Shown here: in pieces, positions 1 through 8,470 of the stretch
Position numbering within the stretch: the stretch's first letter is position 1
Layout: every line of letters starts with the position of its first letter
NCBI GenBank assembly: GCA_020217035.1
Contig: JAIWOG010000028.1
Location: 1 to 10,000, forward strand
Source of the DNA: Magnetospirillum sp.
GTDB taxonomy: Bacteria > Pseudomonadota > Alphaproteobacteria > Rhodospirillales > Magnetospirillaceae
DNA length: 10,000 nt
Reading direction: 5' to 3'
Position numbers and translations under genes: made by a program
The notes under the pieces: generated by a model
Seen by the model: only the letters and a program-made list of their open reading frames with translations
Told to the model about the DNA's origin: nothing
The model's database searches: none

Positions 1-1361
1 TCGCCAAGATCGAATCCCTGGGCATCGGCGCCAAGACCGTCAACTGGCGACTGCGCGACTGGGGCGTGTCGCGCCAGCGCTATTGGGGCTGTCCCATCCC
101 CATCATCCATTGCGAGTCTTGCGGCCCGGTTCCCGTCCCCGAAGCCGACCTGCCGGTGCGCCTGCCGGAAGACGTCACCTTCGACAAACCCGGCAACCCG
201 CTGGCCCACCACCCGACCTGGAAGGACGTCGCCTGCCCGTGCTGCGGCAAGGCCGCGCGCCGCGAGACCGACACCTTCGACACCTTCTTCGAATCGTCGT
301 GGTATTTCGCCCGCTTCGCCTCGCCCAGCCGCGACGACGTGGCCTTCGACCGATCGGCCGCCGATTACTGGCTGGCCGTCGACCAATATATCGGCGGCAT
401 CGAACACGCGGTGCTGCACCTGTTGTATTCGCGCTTCTTCACCCGCGCCTTGAAGGATTGCGGCTATCTGGGGGTCAAGGAACCCTTCGCCGGCTTGTTG
501 ACCCAGGGCATGGTCTGCCACGAGACCTACAAGGACGAAACCGGCGCCTGGCTGTATCCCGACGAAGTGGTCAAGGGCGATAACGGCCAACTGGTCCACG
601 CCCAGACCGGAAAACCGGTCAATCTGGGCCGGTCGGAAAAGATGTCCAAGTCCAAGCGCAACGTGGTCGACCCGGCGCACATCATCGCCACCTACGGCGC
701 CGACACCGCGCGGTTGTTCATGCTGTCCGACAGCCCGCCGGAACGCGACCTGGAATGGACCGAGGCCGGCATCGACGGCGCCTGGCGTTACGTCAATCGC
801 CTGTGGCGCCTGGTCGCCCTGAGCGTCGAGCAATTGCCGGCGGCCGGCAGCGCCATGCCCGCCTTGGGCGATGCCGCCATGAAGCTGCGTCGCCAGGCCC
901 ACAAGACCATCGCCGCCATCGGCGACGATTTGGACCGCTTCCACTTCAACAAGGCGGTGGCCCGCATCCGCGAGTTGACCAACGCCCTGGGCGATTTCAA
1001 GCCCGCCGAAGACGGCGACAAATGGGTGCTGCGCGAAGGTCTGGAAACCGCCACCTTGTTGATCTCGCCCATGATGCCGCACCTGGCCGAGGAAATGTGG
1101 GCGGCCCTGGGCCATGCCACCCCCGTGGTGGACACCCCCTGGCCGGTGGCCGAAACGGCGTTGTTGGTGGAAGACAGCGTCACCGTCGCCGTCCAGGTCA
1201 ACGGCAAGCTGCGGGCCACCATCGAACTGCCCAAGGATTGCGACACCAAGCTGGCCGAGGAAACGGCGCTTGCGCAAGACAACGTGATCGCGGCAATGTC
1301 TGGAAAACCGCCCCGCAAGGTGGTGGTGGTCCCGAACAGGATCGTCAATGTGGTGGTCTAA
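1..1361 (+). CDS. leuS: Leucyl-tRNA synthetase, C-terminal half (5' end outside window)
   Basis: Class I aminoacyl-tRNA synthetase that charges tRNA-Leu with leucine in the cytoplasm. The reading frame is open from base 3 and gives 452 codons, about the second half of a family that is usually near 860 residues. The true start lies upstream; a GTG at base 66 is internal (the V of [11 protein letters not shown]) and is not the start. Visible landmarks are the SRQRYWG segment right after the editing-domain junction, a four-cysteine zinc module (Cys codons at 111, 120, 234 and 243), the [14 protein letters not shown] leucine-pocket region, and the KMSKS ATP-binding loop at 639-653. A helical anticodon-binding domain follows, then the C-terminal tRNA-binding tail with [10 protein letters not shown] and [13 protein letters not shown]. 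The four cysteines place it in the zinc-containing LeuRS group. Its last 14 bases overlap the start of lptE, which suggests coupled translation. Identification is firm. Confidence 0.98.
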   Translation, partial: AKIESLGIGAKTVNWRLRDWGVSRQRYWGCPIPIIHCESCGPVPVPEADLPVRLPEDVTFDKPGNPLAHHPTWKDVACPCCGKAARRETDTFDTFFESSWYFARFASPSRDDVAFDRSAADYWLAVDQYIGGIEHAVLHLLYSRFFTRALKDCGYLGVKEPFAGLLTQGMVCHETYKDETGAWLYPDEVVKGDNGQLVHAQTGKPVNLGRSEKMSKSKRNVVDPAHIIATYGADTARLFMLSDSPPERDLEWTEAGIDGAWRYVNRLWRLVALSVEQLPAAGSAMPALGDAAMKLRRQAHKTIAAIGDDLDRFHFNKAVARIRELTNALGDFKPAEDGDKWVLREGLETATLLISPMMPHLAEEMWAALGHATPVVDTPWPVAETALLVEDSVTVAVQVNGKLRATIELPKDCDTKLAEETALAQDNVIAAMSGKPPRKVVVVPNRIVNVVV

Positions 1362-1881
1362 GGCGGCTCTGGTGGTGGGTTTGTTGGCGCTGGGTCCGGT
1401 GGGCTGCGGCTTCCAGCCCATGTACGCCAAGCCAGACCCCGCCAACGCCTCGCCGGTGGCCGCCGAACTGGCTGGAATCCGTGTCTTGGGGATCGAGGAT
1501 CGCCAGGGCCAGATTCTACGCAACGCCTTGGTCAACCGCCTCAATCCGTTGGGGGAACCCAGCCGCGCCGATTATACCTTGTCGGTTCAGCTCAACCAAA
1601 GTCAGGAAAACCTGGCCGAGCGGAGCGACGGCAAGGCGAGTCTGGGCCGGTTGTTCATCACCGCCACCTTCAAGTTGACCGAGTATCGCCAGGAACAACC
1701 AGCGTTCAGCGGCACCAGCCGCTCGGTGGTCAGCTACCGCCTGCTGGGGCCGACTTATGGCTCCACCGCCGTCGAGCGCGACGCCGAGAAACGCGCCTTG
1801 GGCGACTTGGCCGAGGACATCCGCTCTCAGGTCGCCAGTTATTTCGCCAACGGCAAGCGCAGCCGCGGGCCGCAACCGTGA
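1348..1881 (+). CDS. lptE: LPS-assembly lipoprotein LptE
   Basis: 177-residue outer-membrane lipoprotein that, by family knowledge, plugs the LptD barrel and helps insert LPS into the outer leaflet. The N-terminus has a short positive region (Lys5) and a hydrophobic stretch at residues 6-15. The lipobox-like GPVGC ends at Cys20 and is followed directly by GFQPMY; CGFQPxY after the lipidated cysteine is the usual hallmark of alphaproteobacterial LptE. The -3 position of the lipobox is Pro rather than the usual Leu/Val/Ile, which is odd but leaves Gly-Cys at the cleavage site. The rest is a mixed alpha/beta domain that diverges strongly across species. The start lies inside the end of leuS (14-base overlap) and the stop overlaps the holA start in GTGA, so this is a coupled operon gene. 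Its position between leuS and holA is the normal alphaproteobacterial arrangement and supports the call. Confidence 0.93.
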   Translation: MWWSKAALVVGLLALGPVGCGFQPMYAKPDPANASPVAAELAGIRVLGIEDRQGQILRNALVNRLNPLGEPSRADYTLSVQLNQSQENLAERSDGKASLGRLFITATFKLTEYRQEQPAFSGTSRSVVSYRLLGPTYGSTAVERDAEKRALGDLAEDIRSQVASYFANGKRSRGPQP

Positions 1882-2903
1882 AGTTGACCGGCCAAAAAGC
1901 CGAAGCCTTCTTGCGTTCCCCCGATCCGGCCGCCCGCGCCGTCCTGGTTTTCGGCCCCGACAACGGCTTGGTGCGTGAACGTGCGGTCAAGCTGGCCAAG
2001 ACCGTCGTCCCCGATTTGTCCGACCCCTTCCGGGTGGCCGAACTGACGCCGGCCATCCTGAAGGACGACCCGGCGCGGCTGGCCGACGAAGCCGCGGCCA
2101 TGGCGATGACCGGCGGCCGCCGGGTGGTGTTGGTGCGTGATGGCGGCGATTCCCTGACCTCGGCCTTCCAAGCCTTTCTGGACAATCCCACGGGCGATTC
2201 CCTGGTGGTGGTGGAAGCCGGCGAACTGGGGCCGCGCTCGACCTTGCGCAAGTTATTCGAAGGCGCCGACAACGCCGCCGCCTTGGCCTCCTATGGCGAC
2301 GAAGGCGCCAGCCTGCAGCAGGTGATCGCCGAGGAACTGAAGGCCGGCGGCCTGTCGGCCGAGCCCGACGCCATGTCCTTCCTGATGGAAAATCTGGGTG
2401 GCGACCGCCGGCTGACCCGCGCCGAGTTGCAGAAGCTGGTGCTGTACATGGGCGGGCCCGGCCGCGTCACCCTGGACGACGCCATCGCCTGCGTCGGCGA
2501 CACCGCCGCCCTGTCCCTGGACGACCTGGCCCTGGCCACCGGCGACGGCGACCACGGCACCGCCCAACGCGTCCTCGACCGCCTGTACCGCGAGGGCACC
2601 AATCCGGTGGCGGTGTTGCGGGTGTTGTCGCGCCATTTCCAACGTCTGCATCTGGCAGCCGGAATCGTCGCCCAAGGCAAGTCCGTCGACCAGGCGATGA
2701 ACGCGCTGAAGCCGCCGGTCATCTTCAAGGCCGCCGACCGTTTCCGCCGTCAGTTGTCGCGCTGGCCCGCCGACCGTGTCGGCCAAGCCTTGGAACGGCT
2801 GATCGAAGCCGAGACCGAATGCAAGACCACCGGCATGCCGGCGGCGGAAATCTGTTCCCGCGCCATCATGACCTTGTGCCGGGCGGCGGGCCGTCCGCGC
2901 TGA
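1878..2903 (+). CDS. holA: DNA polymerase III subunit delta
   Basis: 341-residue clamp-loader subunit that opens the beta sliding clamp during replication. It acts in the cytoplasm with delta-prime and gamma/tau. The N-terminus matches the family well: [11 protein letters not shown], then a degenerate nucleotide-fold segment FGPDNGLVRERA (residues 25-36) in place of a working Walker A, as expected because delta does not bind ATP. The middle carries the conserved NLGGDRRLTRAELQKLVLY stretch, and the C-terminal helical collar contains VLRVLSRHFQRLH. Length is normal for the family. Translation starts at a GTG that overlaps the lptE stop by 4 bases (GTGA), so no separate ribosome binding site is needed. 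It is the last gene of the leuS-lptE-holA unit, and an 80-base spacer follows. Confidence 0.97.
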   Translation: MKLTGQKAEAFLRSPDPAARAVLVFGPDNGLVRERAVKLAKTVVPDLSDPFRVAELTPAILKDDPARLADEAAAMAMTGGRRVVLVRDGGDSLTSAFQAFLDNPTGDSLVVVEAGELGPRSTLRKLFEGADNAAALASYGDEGASLQQVIAEELKAGGLSAEPDAMSFLMENLGGDRRLTRAELQKLVLYMGGPGRVTLDDAIACVGDTAALSLDDLALATGDGDHGTAQRVLDRLYREGTNPVAVLRVLSRHFQRLHLAAGIVAQGKSVDQAMNALKPPVIFKAADRFRRQLSRWPADRVGQALERLIEAETECKTTGMPAAEICSRAIMTLCRAAGRPR

Positions 2904-2910
2904 CCACGCC

Positions 2911-2939
2911 TTGAATTCACGGAAAAAACCCCACCTAAT
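2911..2939 (+). promoter_or_regulatory. Possible sigma-70-type promoter upstream of the glutamate dehydrogenase
   Basis: Just after the holA stop there is TTGAAT (2911-2916) and, after a 17-base spacer, CCTAAT (2934-2939). Each hexamer matches the consensus at 4 of 6 positions, and the spacing is ideal. The spacer contains an A-run in an otherwise GC-rich region. Transcription would begin near 2946. This is a weak match read by eye; read-through from holA remains possible. Confidence 0.3.
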
Positions 2940-2947
2940 AGAGTCAA

Positions 2948-2964
2948 GGCCCAACCCAAGGGCC
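2948..2964 (+). other. Small GC-rich hairpin in the glutamate dehydrogenase leader
   Basis: GGCCC (2948-2952) and GGGCC (2960-2964) form a perfect 5-base-pair stem around a 7-base loop, AACCCAA. It sits between the possible promoter and the ribosome binding site, so it would lie at the very 5' end of the transcript. There is no T-run after it, so it is not a typical intrinsic terminator. It could stabilise the mRNA or be a chance pairing in GC-rich DNA. Confidence 0.3.
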
Positions 2965-2970
2965 AGGACC

Positions 2971-2979
2971 AAGGGAGGG
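2971..2979 (+). promoter_or_regulatory. Strong ribosome binding site of the glutamate dehydrogenase
   Basis: AAGGGAGGG, with GGGAGG ending 5 bases before the ATG at 2984, is one of the best Shine-Dalgarno matches in the window. It fixes the start of the 1596-residue gene. Confidence 0.75.
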
Positions 2980-2983
2980 CGCG

Positions 2984-5900
2984 ATGAAGCACAGCACCGA
3001 TTTCCTGCGGGCCAACCTGGCTGACGACATCGGCGCCATCATCGCCAAACACCTTGACCCCGAACGCTCGCAACAGGCCCGCGCCCTTGCCGTCGCCCTG
3101 CTGTCGGGACTGCCCGGCGCCGACCTGGAAGAGCTGGACGCCCACCTTTTTTTCGCCCTGTCCGTCGGCCTGCTGGGTTTCATGGAACAGCGTGCGCCCG
3201 GCCGTGCCAGTCTACGCATGTTCAACCCTGACCAGGAACGTGACGGTTGGAGTTCGTCCCACACGGTGCTGGAAATGGTCAACGACGACATGCCGTTCCT
3301 GTTGGATTCGGTGTGCATGAAACTGGCCAACCAGGGCATCGGCATCCATCAACTGCTTCATCCCATCATCGCCGTCCGTCGCGACGCTGAGGGCCGGCTG
3401 GTATCGTTGGGTGACGGCGAACACGCCGAATCGGTGATGCATTTCCAGATCGACCGCCAGGATTCGGCCGACCACGCTGCCTTGTGCGCCCAGATCGAAC
3501 AAGTTCTGGCCGATGTCCGCGCGGCGGTGACCGACTGGCTGCCCATGCGCGAGCGCATCCAAAGCGTGGCGCGATCCCTGCCCGATTTCGCCGGCACCGC
3601 CCTGAACGAGGACGTGACCGAGGCCGTGGCGTTCCTGGACTGGCTGCACGACAACCACTTCACCTTCCTGGGTTATCGCCATTTCAGCCTGTCGGGGCCC
3701 AGCGAAGCGCCGCATGTGGGCATGGAGGCCGGGGAATCCTTGGGCATCCTGCGCGATTCCCAGTTGATGGTGTTCGACGATTCCATGTCGCTGGCCGCCA
3801 TGCCCGACGAAATCCGCGCTTTCCTGTCGGCTCCCGGCCTGTTGCTGGTCACCAAGTCGGTGACCCAGGCCCGCATCCACCGCCCGGCGCACATGGACGT
3901 CATCGGCGTCAAGATGCACGACCAGGACGGGCGGGTGGTCGGGCTGCACGCCTTCGTCGGCCTGTTCACCTCGGCCGCCTATACCCGCAATCCGGCCGGC
4001 ATCCCGCTGTTGCGGCAAAAGGTCGCCCGCGTCGAGGCCCGCGCCGGCTTCCCCAAGCATGGTCACGACGCCAAGGCGCTGACCAACATCCTGGAAACCT
4101 ATCCCCGCGACGAATTGTTCCAGATATCCGAGAACCTGCTGTACCACGTCGTCTTGGGCATCCTGCGCATCCAGGACCGCCCCCGGGTGGCGTTGTTCGT
4201 GCGCCATGACGATTTCTCGCGCTTCGTCTCGTGTCTGGTGTTCCTGCCACGCGACCGGTACGACACCCCCATGCGGCTGGCGGTGACCCGCATCCTGGAA
4301 CAGGCCTATGACGGCACCCTGGACGCCTATTACACCCAGGTGACCGACGGACCGCTGGCACGGCTGCACCTGATCGTGCGAACCCGTCCCGGCGCGGCGA
4401 CGCAAGTGGACACCAGCGATCTGGAAAGCCGCATCGCCATCGCCACACGGTCGTGGGCCGACCATCTGCAGGACGCCCTGGTCCACGAGCATGGCGAAGC
4501 CCATGGACTGGCGTTGGCCCGGCGCTGGCGCGACGGCTTCCCCGCCGCCTATCGCGAGCGCCATCCGCCGTTGGCCGCCTTGGGCGACGTGGAACGACTG
4601 GAAAAGGTGGTGGCCGGCCAGGATGTCTGCCTGGGGCTTTACCGTCCGGTGGAGGCCCCGCCCCACGAAGCCCGCTTGAAATTGCTGCGCAGCGGCGACA
4701 CGGTGGCGTTGTCGGACATCCTGCCCATCCTGGAAGCCATGGGGTTGCGGGTGATCGCCGAGGTCCCCCATGAAATCCGGGCCACCGACCTGGAGCGATC
4801 CTGCTGGCTGCACGATTTCCTGGTGCAATCGGCCAATGGCGATCCCATCGACCTGGCGGCGCGGGGTCCGGATTTCGAGGCCGCCCTGACCACGGTTTGG
4901 CGCGGTGGCGCCGAAAGCGACGGCTTCAACCGGCTGGTGCTGGCCGCCGGGCTGGCGTGGCGCGACGTGGTGATCTTGCGGGCCTATGCCAAGTATCTGC
5001 GTCAGGCCGGATTACCGCTGTCGCAAGGTACGGTCGAGCAGGCGCTATACAACAATCCCGCCCAAGCTGTCGCCTTGGTCGCCTGGTTCAAGGCGCTGTT
5101 CGATCCCCGCCATCAAAACGGCGATTGCTGTTTCGTCGAAGGACAGTTGAACGCGCTTCTGGACCAAGTGGCCAACGCCGACGACGACCGCATCCTGCGA
5201 CGTTTCGCCAACCTGATCAACGCCACGCTGCGCACCAACTGGTTTCTGGACCGCGACTACGTGTCGTTCAAGCTGGATTCCTCCCTCGTCGACGACTTGC
5301 CGCTGCCGCGGCCCAAGGTGGAAATCTTCGTCTATTCTCCCCGGGTCGAGGCCGTGCACCTGCGTGGTGGCAAGGTGGCCCGCGGCGGCATCCGCTGGTC
5401 GGATCGCCGCGACGACTTCCGCACCGAAATCCTGGGTCTGATGAAGGCGCAGATGGTCAAGAACGCCGTTATCGTCCCGGTGGGCGCCAAAGGCGGCTTC
5501 GTGGTCAAGCAGCCACCGACGAGCGGCGACCGCCAGGCCCTGCTGGCGGAAGGCATCGAATGCTATCGCACCATGATGCGCGGGCTGCTGGACCTGACCG
5601 ACAACCTGAAAGCGGGCGAGGTGGTGCCGCCCGCGGGCATCGTGCGCCGTGACGGTGATGACCCCTATCTGGTGGTGGCCGCCGACAAGGGCACGGCGAC
5701 ATTTTCCGACATCGCCAATGCGCTGTCGCTGCAATACGGCTTCTGGCTGGGCGACGCTTTCGCCTCGGGGGGCTCCAAGGGGTACGACCACAAGGCCATG
5801 GGGATCACCGCGCGGGGCGCCTGGGAAGCGGTCAAGCGCCATTTCCGTGAACTGGGCCACGACACCCAAAGCCAGGATTTCACCGTGGTCGGAATTGGAG

Positions 5901-7774
5901 ACATGTCGGGCGACGTGTTCGGCAACGGCATGTTGTGTTCCCCCCACATCCGTCTGGTGGGCGCCTTCAACCATGCCCACATCTTCATCGACCCCGATCC
6001 CGACGCGGCATCGTCCTACGCCGAGCGCCAGCGCCTGTTCAAGGCGGTGAAGGCTTGGGGAGACTATGACACCAGCTTGATCTCGGAAGGCGGGGGCGTG
6101 TTCCCGCGCAGCGCCAAGACCATCGCCATCTCGCCGCAGATGGCCGAACGCTTCGGCATCACCAAGGCCCACCTGACTCCGGCCGAACTGATTCGCAGTT
6201 TGCTGACCGCCCCGGTCGACCTTTTGTTCTTCGGCGGCATCGGCACCACCATCAAGGCCCGGGACGAAAGCCACGCCGAAGTGGGCGACCGCGCCAACGA
6301 AGCGATTCGTGTCGAGGGCGGCCAGATCCGCGCCAAGGTGGTGGGCGAGGGCGCCAACCTGGGGGTGACCCAACGCGGTCGTGTCGAGATGGCCCAAGCC
6401 GGCATCCGTCTGAACACCGACGCCATCGACAATTCCGCCGGCGTCGACACGTCGGACCACGAGGTCAACATCAAGATCCTGCTGAACGAGGTGGTAGACA
6501 GCGGCGACATGACCGGCAAACAGCGCGACCAATTGCTGTCGTCGATGACCGACGAAGTGGCGCATCTGGTGCTGCGCGACAATTACCTGCAAACCCAGGC
6601 GCTGTCCTTGATGGAAGCCGGCGGCGTCGAGTTGTTGGACGGCCAGACCCGATTCATGCGCCTGTTGGAAAAAGCCGGCCGCCTGGACCGCGCCATCGAG
6701 TTCCTGCCCGACGACGAAACCCTGACCGAGCGGGCGGCCAAGCGCCGTGGCCTGACCCGGCCGGAATTGTCGGTGTTGCTGGCCTATGCCAAGATTTGGC
6801 TGCACGATGCGGTGATGGCGTCCAGCCTGCCCGACGATCCCTTCCTGGCCGCCGACCTGGGGCGCTACTTCCCCAGCGCCCTTCGCGACCGTTTCGCCGT
6901 CCAGATCGGCTGTCATCGCCTGCGCCGCGAGATCGTCGCCACCGCCATCACCAATTCCATGATCAACCGGGTCGGCGTCGGTTTCGTGCTCGACATGATG
7001 GACCGCACCGGATTCGCCGCCGGCGAGGTGGCGCGGGCCTATATCGTCGCCCGTGACGCCTATGGCCTTCGCGATCTGTGGCGCCAGATCGAGGAACTGG
7101 ACGGCAAAGTCCCAGCCGCTTTGCAAACCACCTTGCTGAACGAGGCCAACCGGCTGATGGAACGCGCCACCGCCTGGGTGCTGCGCTCGCTGCCCGCCGA
7201 CATGGACATGGGGGCCGCCATCGCCGCCCTGGCCCCGGGAATCACCGCTTTGGAACAGGCATGCCCGGACATCCTGCCGGAAGATACGCAAAACGCCATC
7301 ACCGCCCGTGCCCAGGATTACGCCACCCAAGGCGCACCAGCCGCCTTGGCCGACAAGGTGGGACGGCTGATCGTTTTGGCCTCGGCTGCGGATATCGTCC
7401 AACTGTCCGAAATCCATGACCTGAACGTCGCCGATGTGGGACGCCTTTATTTCCTGATCGGACACCGCTTCGGCCTCGGCTGGCTGCGTTCGGCCGCGCA
7501 ACGTCTGGTGGGCGGCAGCCATTGGCAAAAACTGGCCATCCACGCCGCCACCGAGGATCTGCATGCCCACCAACGCGCCTTCACCCACGCGGTTTTGCAC
7601 CTGTCACCCGGCTTGCCCGCCGAGCCGGCCCTGGCGGCGTGGAGCGACCTTCATGTCGCCGAGATCACTCGTGCCGATACATTGATCGCCGAGCTGCGGG
7701 CCGCGTCAGGACTGGATCTGTCCATGTTGGTGGTGGCCAACCGGCAACTGAAGAGTCTTGCCGATAGCGGTTGA
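2984..7774 (+). CDS. gdhZ: NAD-dependent glutamate dehydrogenase, 180-kDa class
   Basis: 1596-residue enzyme that oxidatively deaminates L-glutamate to 2-oxoglutarate and ammonia with NAD+, feeding amino-acid carbon into the TCA cycle. Its length fits the large bacterial class (about 1600 residues; called GdhB in Pseudomonas and GdhZ in Caulobacter). The long N-terminal regulatory part has ACT-like regions, with conserved DDMPFLLDSV (101-110) and HFTFLGYR (225-232). The catalytic domain starts near residue 720. It includes RGGIRWSDRRDDFRTE (from 800) and the active-site loop PVGAKGGFVVK (832-842), where Lys836 is the likely catalytic lysine. The NAD-binding glycine loop is at GIGDMSGDVFGNGM (970-983). 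A C-terminal helical region follows, containing GLTRPELSVLLAYAK. No frameshift or missing motif is visible. Such enzymes are typically allosterically controlled through the N-terminal part. It is flanked by 80- and 56-base gaps and may be its own transcription unit. Confidence 0.97.
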   Translation: MKHSTDFLRANLADDIGAIIAKHLDPERSQQARALAVALLSGLPGADLEELDAHLFFALSVGLLGFMEQRAPGRASLRMFNPDQERDGWSSSHTVLEMVNDDMPFLLDSVCMKLANQGIGIHQLLHPIIAVRRDAEGRLVSLGDGEHAESVMHFQIDRQDSADHAALCAQIEQVLADVRAAVTDWLPMRERIQSVARSLPDFAGTALNEDVTEAVAFLDWLHDNHFTFLGYRHFSLSGPSEAPHVGMEAGESLGILRDSQLMVFDDSMSLAAMPDEIRAFLSAPGLLLVTKSVTQARIHRPAHMDVIGVKMHDQDGRVVGLHAFVGLFTSAAYTRNPAGIPLLRQKVARVEARAGFPKHGHDAKALTNILETYPRDELFQISENLLYHVVLGILRIQDRPRVALFVRHDDFSRFVSCLVFLPRDRYDTPMRLAVTRILEQAYDGTLDAYYTQVTDGPLARLHLIVRTRPGAATQVDTSDLESRIAIATRSWADHLQDALVHEHGEAHGLALARRWRDGFPAAYRERHPPLAALGDVERLEKVVAGQDVCLGLYRPVEAPPHEARLKLLRSGDTVALSDILPILEAMGLRVIAEVPHEIRATDLERSCWLHDFLVQSANGDPIDLAARGPDFEAALTTVWRGGAESDGFNRLVLAAGLAWRDVVILRAYAKYLRQAGLPLSQGTVEQALYNNPAQAVALVAWFKALFDPRHQNGDCCFVEGQLNALLDQVANADDDRILRRFANLINATLRTNWFLDRDYVSFKLDSSLVDDLPLPRPKVEIFVYSPRVEAVHLRGGKVARGGIRWSDRRDDFRTEILGLMKAQMVKNAVIVPVGAKGGFVVKQPPTSGDRQALLAEGIECYRTMMRGLLDLTDNLKAGEVVPPAGIVRRDGDDPYLVVAADKGTATFSDIANALSLQYGFWLGDAFASGGSKGYDHKAMGITARGAWEAVKRHFRELGHDTQSQDFTVVGIGDMSGDVFGNGMLCSPHIRLVGAFNHAHIFIDPDPDAASSYAERQRLFKAVKAWGDYDTSLISEGGGVFPRSAKTIAISPQMAERFGITKAHLTPAELIRSLLTAPVDLLFFGGIGTTIKARDESHAEVGDRANEAIRVEGGQIRAKVVGEGANLGVTQRGRVEMAQAGIRLNTDAIDNSAGVDTSDHEVNIKILLNEVVDSGDMTGKQRDQLLSSMTDEVAHLVLRDNYLQTQALSLMEAGGVELLDGQTRFMRLLEKAGRLDRAIEFLPDDETLTERAAKRRGLTRPELSVLLAYAKIWLHDAVMASSLPDDPFLAADLGRYFPSALRDRFAVQIGCHRLRREIVATAITNSMINRVGVGFVLDMMDRTGFAAGEVARAYIVARDAYGLRDLWRQIEELDGKVPAALQTTLLNEANRLMERATAWVLRSLPADMDMGAAIAALAPGITALEQACPDILPEDTQNAITARAQDYATQGAPAALADKVGRLIVLASAADIVQLSEIHDLNVADVGRLYFLIGHRFGLGWLRSAAQRLVGGSHWQKLAIHAATEDLHAHQRAFTHAVLHLSPGLPAEPALAAWSDLHVAEITRADTLIAELRAASGLDLSMLVVANRQLKSLADSG

Positions 7775-7830
7775 AACCGGACTCGGGTTGCATTAGGTAA
7801 GGTCAGCTTTTCCCTTGGAGTCCTGCCGTC

Positions 7831-8418
7831 ATGGATTCGCGGCAATTTCTGGCTGACCAGTTCACCGAACACGAAAAGACCGTCGCCGACACCAAGGACG
7901 CCGTCTCGCTTTCTTTTGGCGTACTGGCCGAAGCCTGTACCCGCAGCCTGGAAAACGGTGGCAAGATCCTGTTCTTCGGCAATGGTGGCTCGGCCGCCGA
8001 TGCCCAACACCTGGCGGCCGAACTGGTGGTTCGCTATCGCACCAACGGCAAAGCCCTGGCGGCGATCGCGCTGACCACCGACACCTCGATCCTGACGGCC
8101 TGCTCCAACGACTTTTCCTACGACGACATCTTCGCCCGCCAGGTCGAGGCTTTGGCCAGACCCGCAGACGTGGCCATCGGCATCTCGACTTCGGGCAACA
8201 GCCCGAACGTCATCAAGGCGCTGGAAGTCGCTCGCGATATGGGCTGTGTCGCCGCCGCCTTGGCCGGCCGTGACGGCGGCAAGCTGAAGGGATTGGCCAA
8301 TCCGCTGGTGGTGGTGCCGTCCAACGTCACCGCCCGCATCCAAGAAATGCACATCCTGATCGGGCATGCCTTGTGCGACGTCTTGGAACAGAGATTGCGT
8401 ACTGGTGTTAGCGTTTGA
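7831..8418 (+). CDS. gmhA: Phosphoheptose isomerase (sedoheptulose 7-phosphate isomerase)
   Basis: 195-residue cytoplasmic SIS-domain enzyme. It converts sedoheptulose 7-phosphate to D-glycero-D-manno-heptose 7-phosphate, the first step toward the ADP-heptose used for the LPS inner core. The phosphosugar-binding motifs are clear: FFGNGGSAADAQHLAAE (residues 48-64) and STSGNSPN (119-126). Glu64 and His179 (within QEMHILIGHALCD) fall at the positions of the family's catalytic pair (Glu65 and His180 in E. coli). Length is normal (about 190). The ATG is preceded by GGAG at 7817-7820, a rather long 10-base spacing. Other SIS proteins such as DiaA are similar, but the full motif set and the catalytic pair favour GmhA. 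No other heptose-pathway gene (hldE, gmhB, hldD) is in the window. The gene lies 52 bases upstream of the carbamoyltransferase module and may share its transcript. Confidence 0.92.
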   Translation: MDSRQFLADQFTEHEKTVADTKDAVSLSFGVLAEACTRSLENGGKILFFGNGGSAADAQHLAAELVVRYRTNGKALAAIALTTDTSILTACSNDFSYDDIFARQVEALARPADVAIGISTSGNSPNVIKALEVARDMGCVAAALAGRDGGKLKGLANPLVVVPSNVTARIQEMHILIGHALCDVLEQRLRTGVSV

Positions 8419-8470
8419 CCGGCAAGCGTGATATCAGATGCGGCAGAAATAAACTGAGGACGGAGCTCTT

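Noticed and set aside
755..1678. Plus-strand frame of 307 codons spanning the leuS end and lptE
   Set aside because: It is an Arg/Gly-rich out-of-frame reading of two well-identified genes, and its N-terminal part simply mirrors leuS codons.
3212..4828. Antisense open frame of 538 codons on the minus strand
   Set aside because: It has the same cause as the 851-codon frame: it is nested in the glutamate dehydrogenase gene, is compositionally biased, and shows no credible start context or motif.
5045..7600. Antisense open frame of 851 codons on the minus strand
   Set aside because: It lies wholly inside the glutamate dehydrogenase gene, its translation is rich in Gly, Gln, His and Val with no recognisable domain, and GC-biased third positions in the sense gene remove stops from one antisense frame.
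2933..7798. Heptamer ACCTAAT (2933-2939) before the glutamate dehydrogenase gene and its reverse complement ATTAGGT (7792-7798) before gmhA, as a shared operator
   Set aside because: The match stops at 7 bases on both sides and neither copy is palindromic or repeated; this is too short to support a regulator site.
7771..7830. Promoter or terminator in the gap between the glutamate dehydrogenase gene and gmhA
   Set aside because: TTGAAA at 7771-7776 has no good -10 partner, and the AACC/GGTT pairing in the gap is only 4 base pairs with no T-run. Nothing convincing was found.
8429..8436. Palindrome TGATATCA between gmhA and the SxtJ-like gene
   Set aside because: A single 8-base palindrome with no flanking symmetry is expected by chance and has no supporting context.
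8415..8443. Possible promoter before the SxtJ-like gene (TTGACC overlapping the gmhA stop)
   Set aside because: TTGACC matches the -35 consensus at 5 of 6 positions, but no -10-like hexamer occurs at 15-19 bases, so co-transcription with gmhA is at least as likely.
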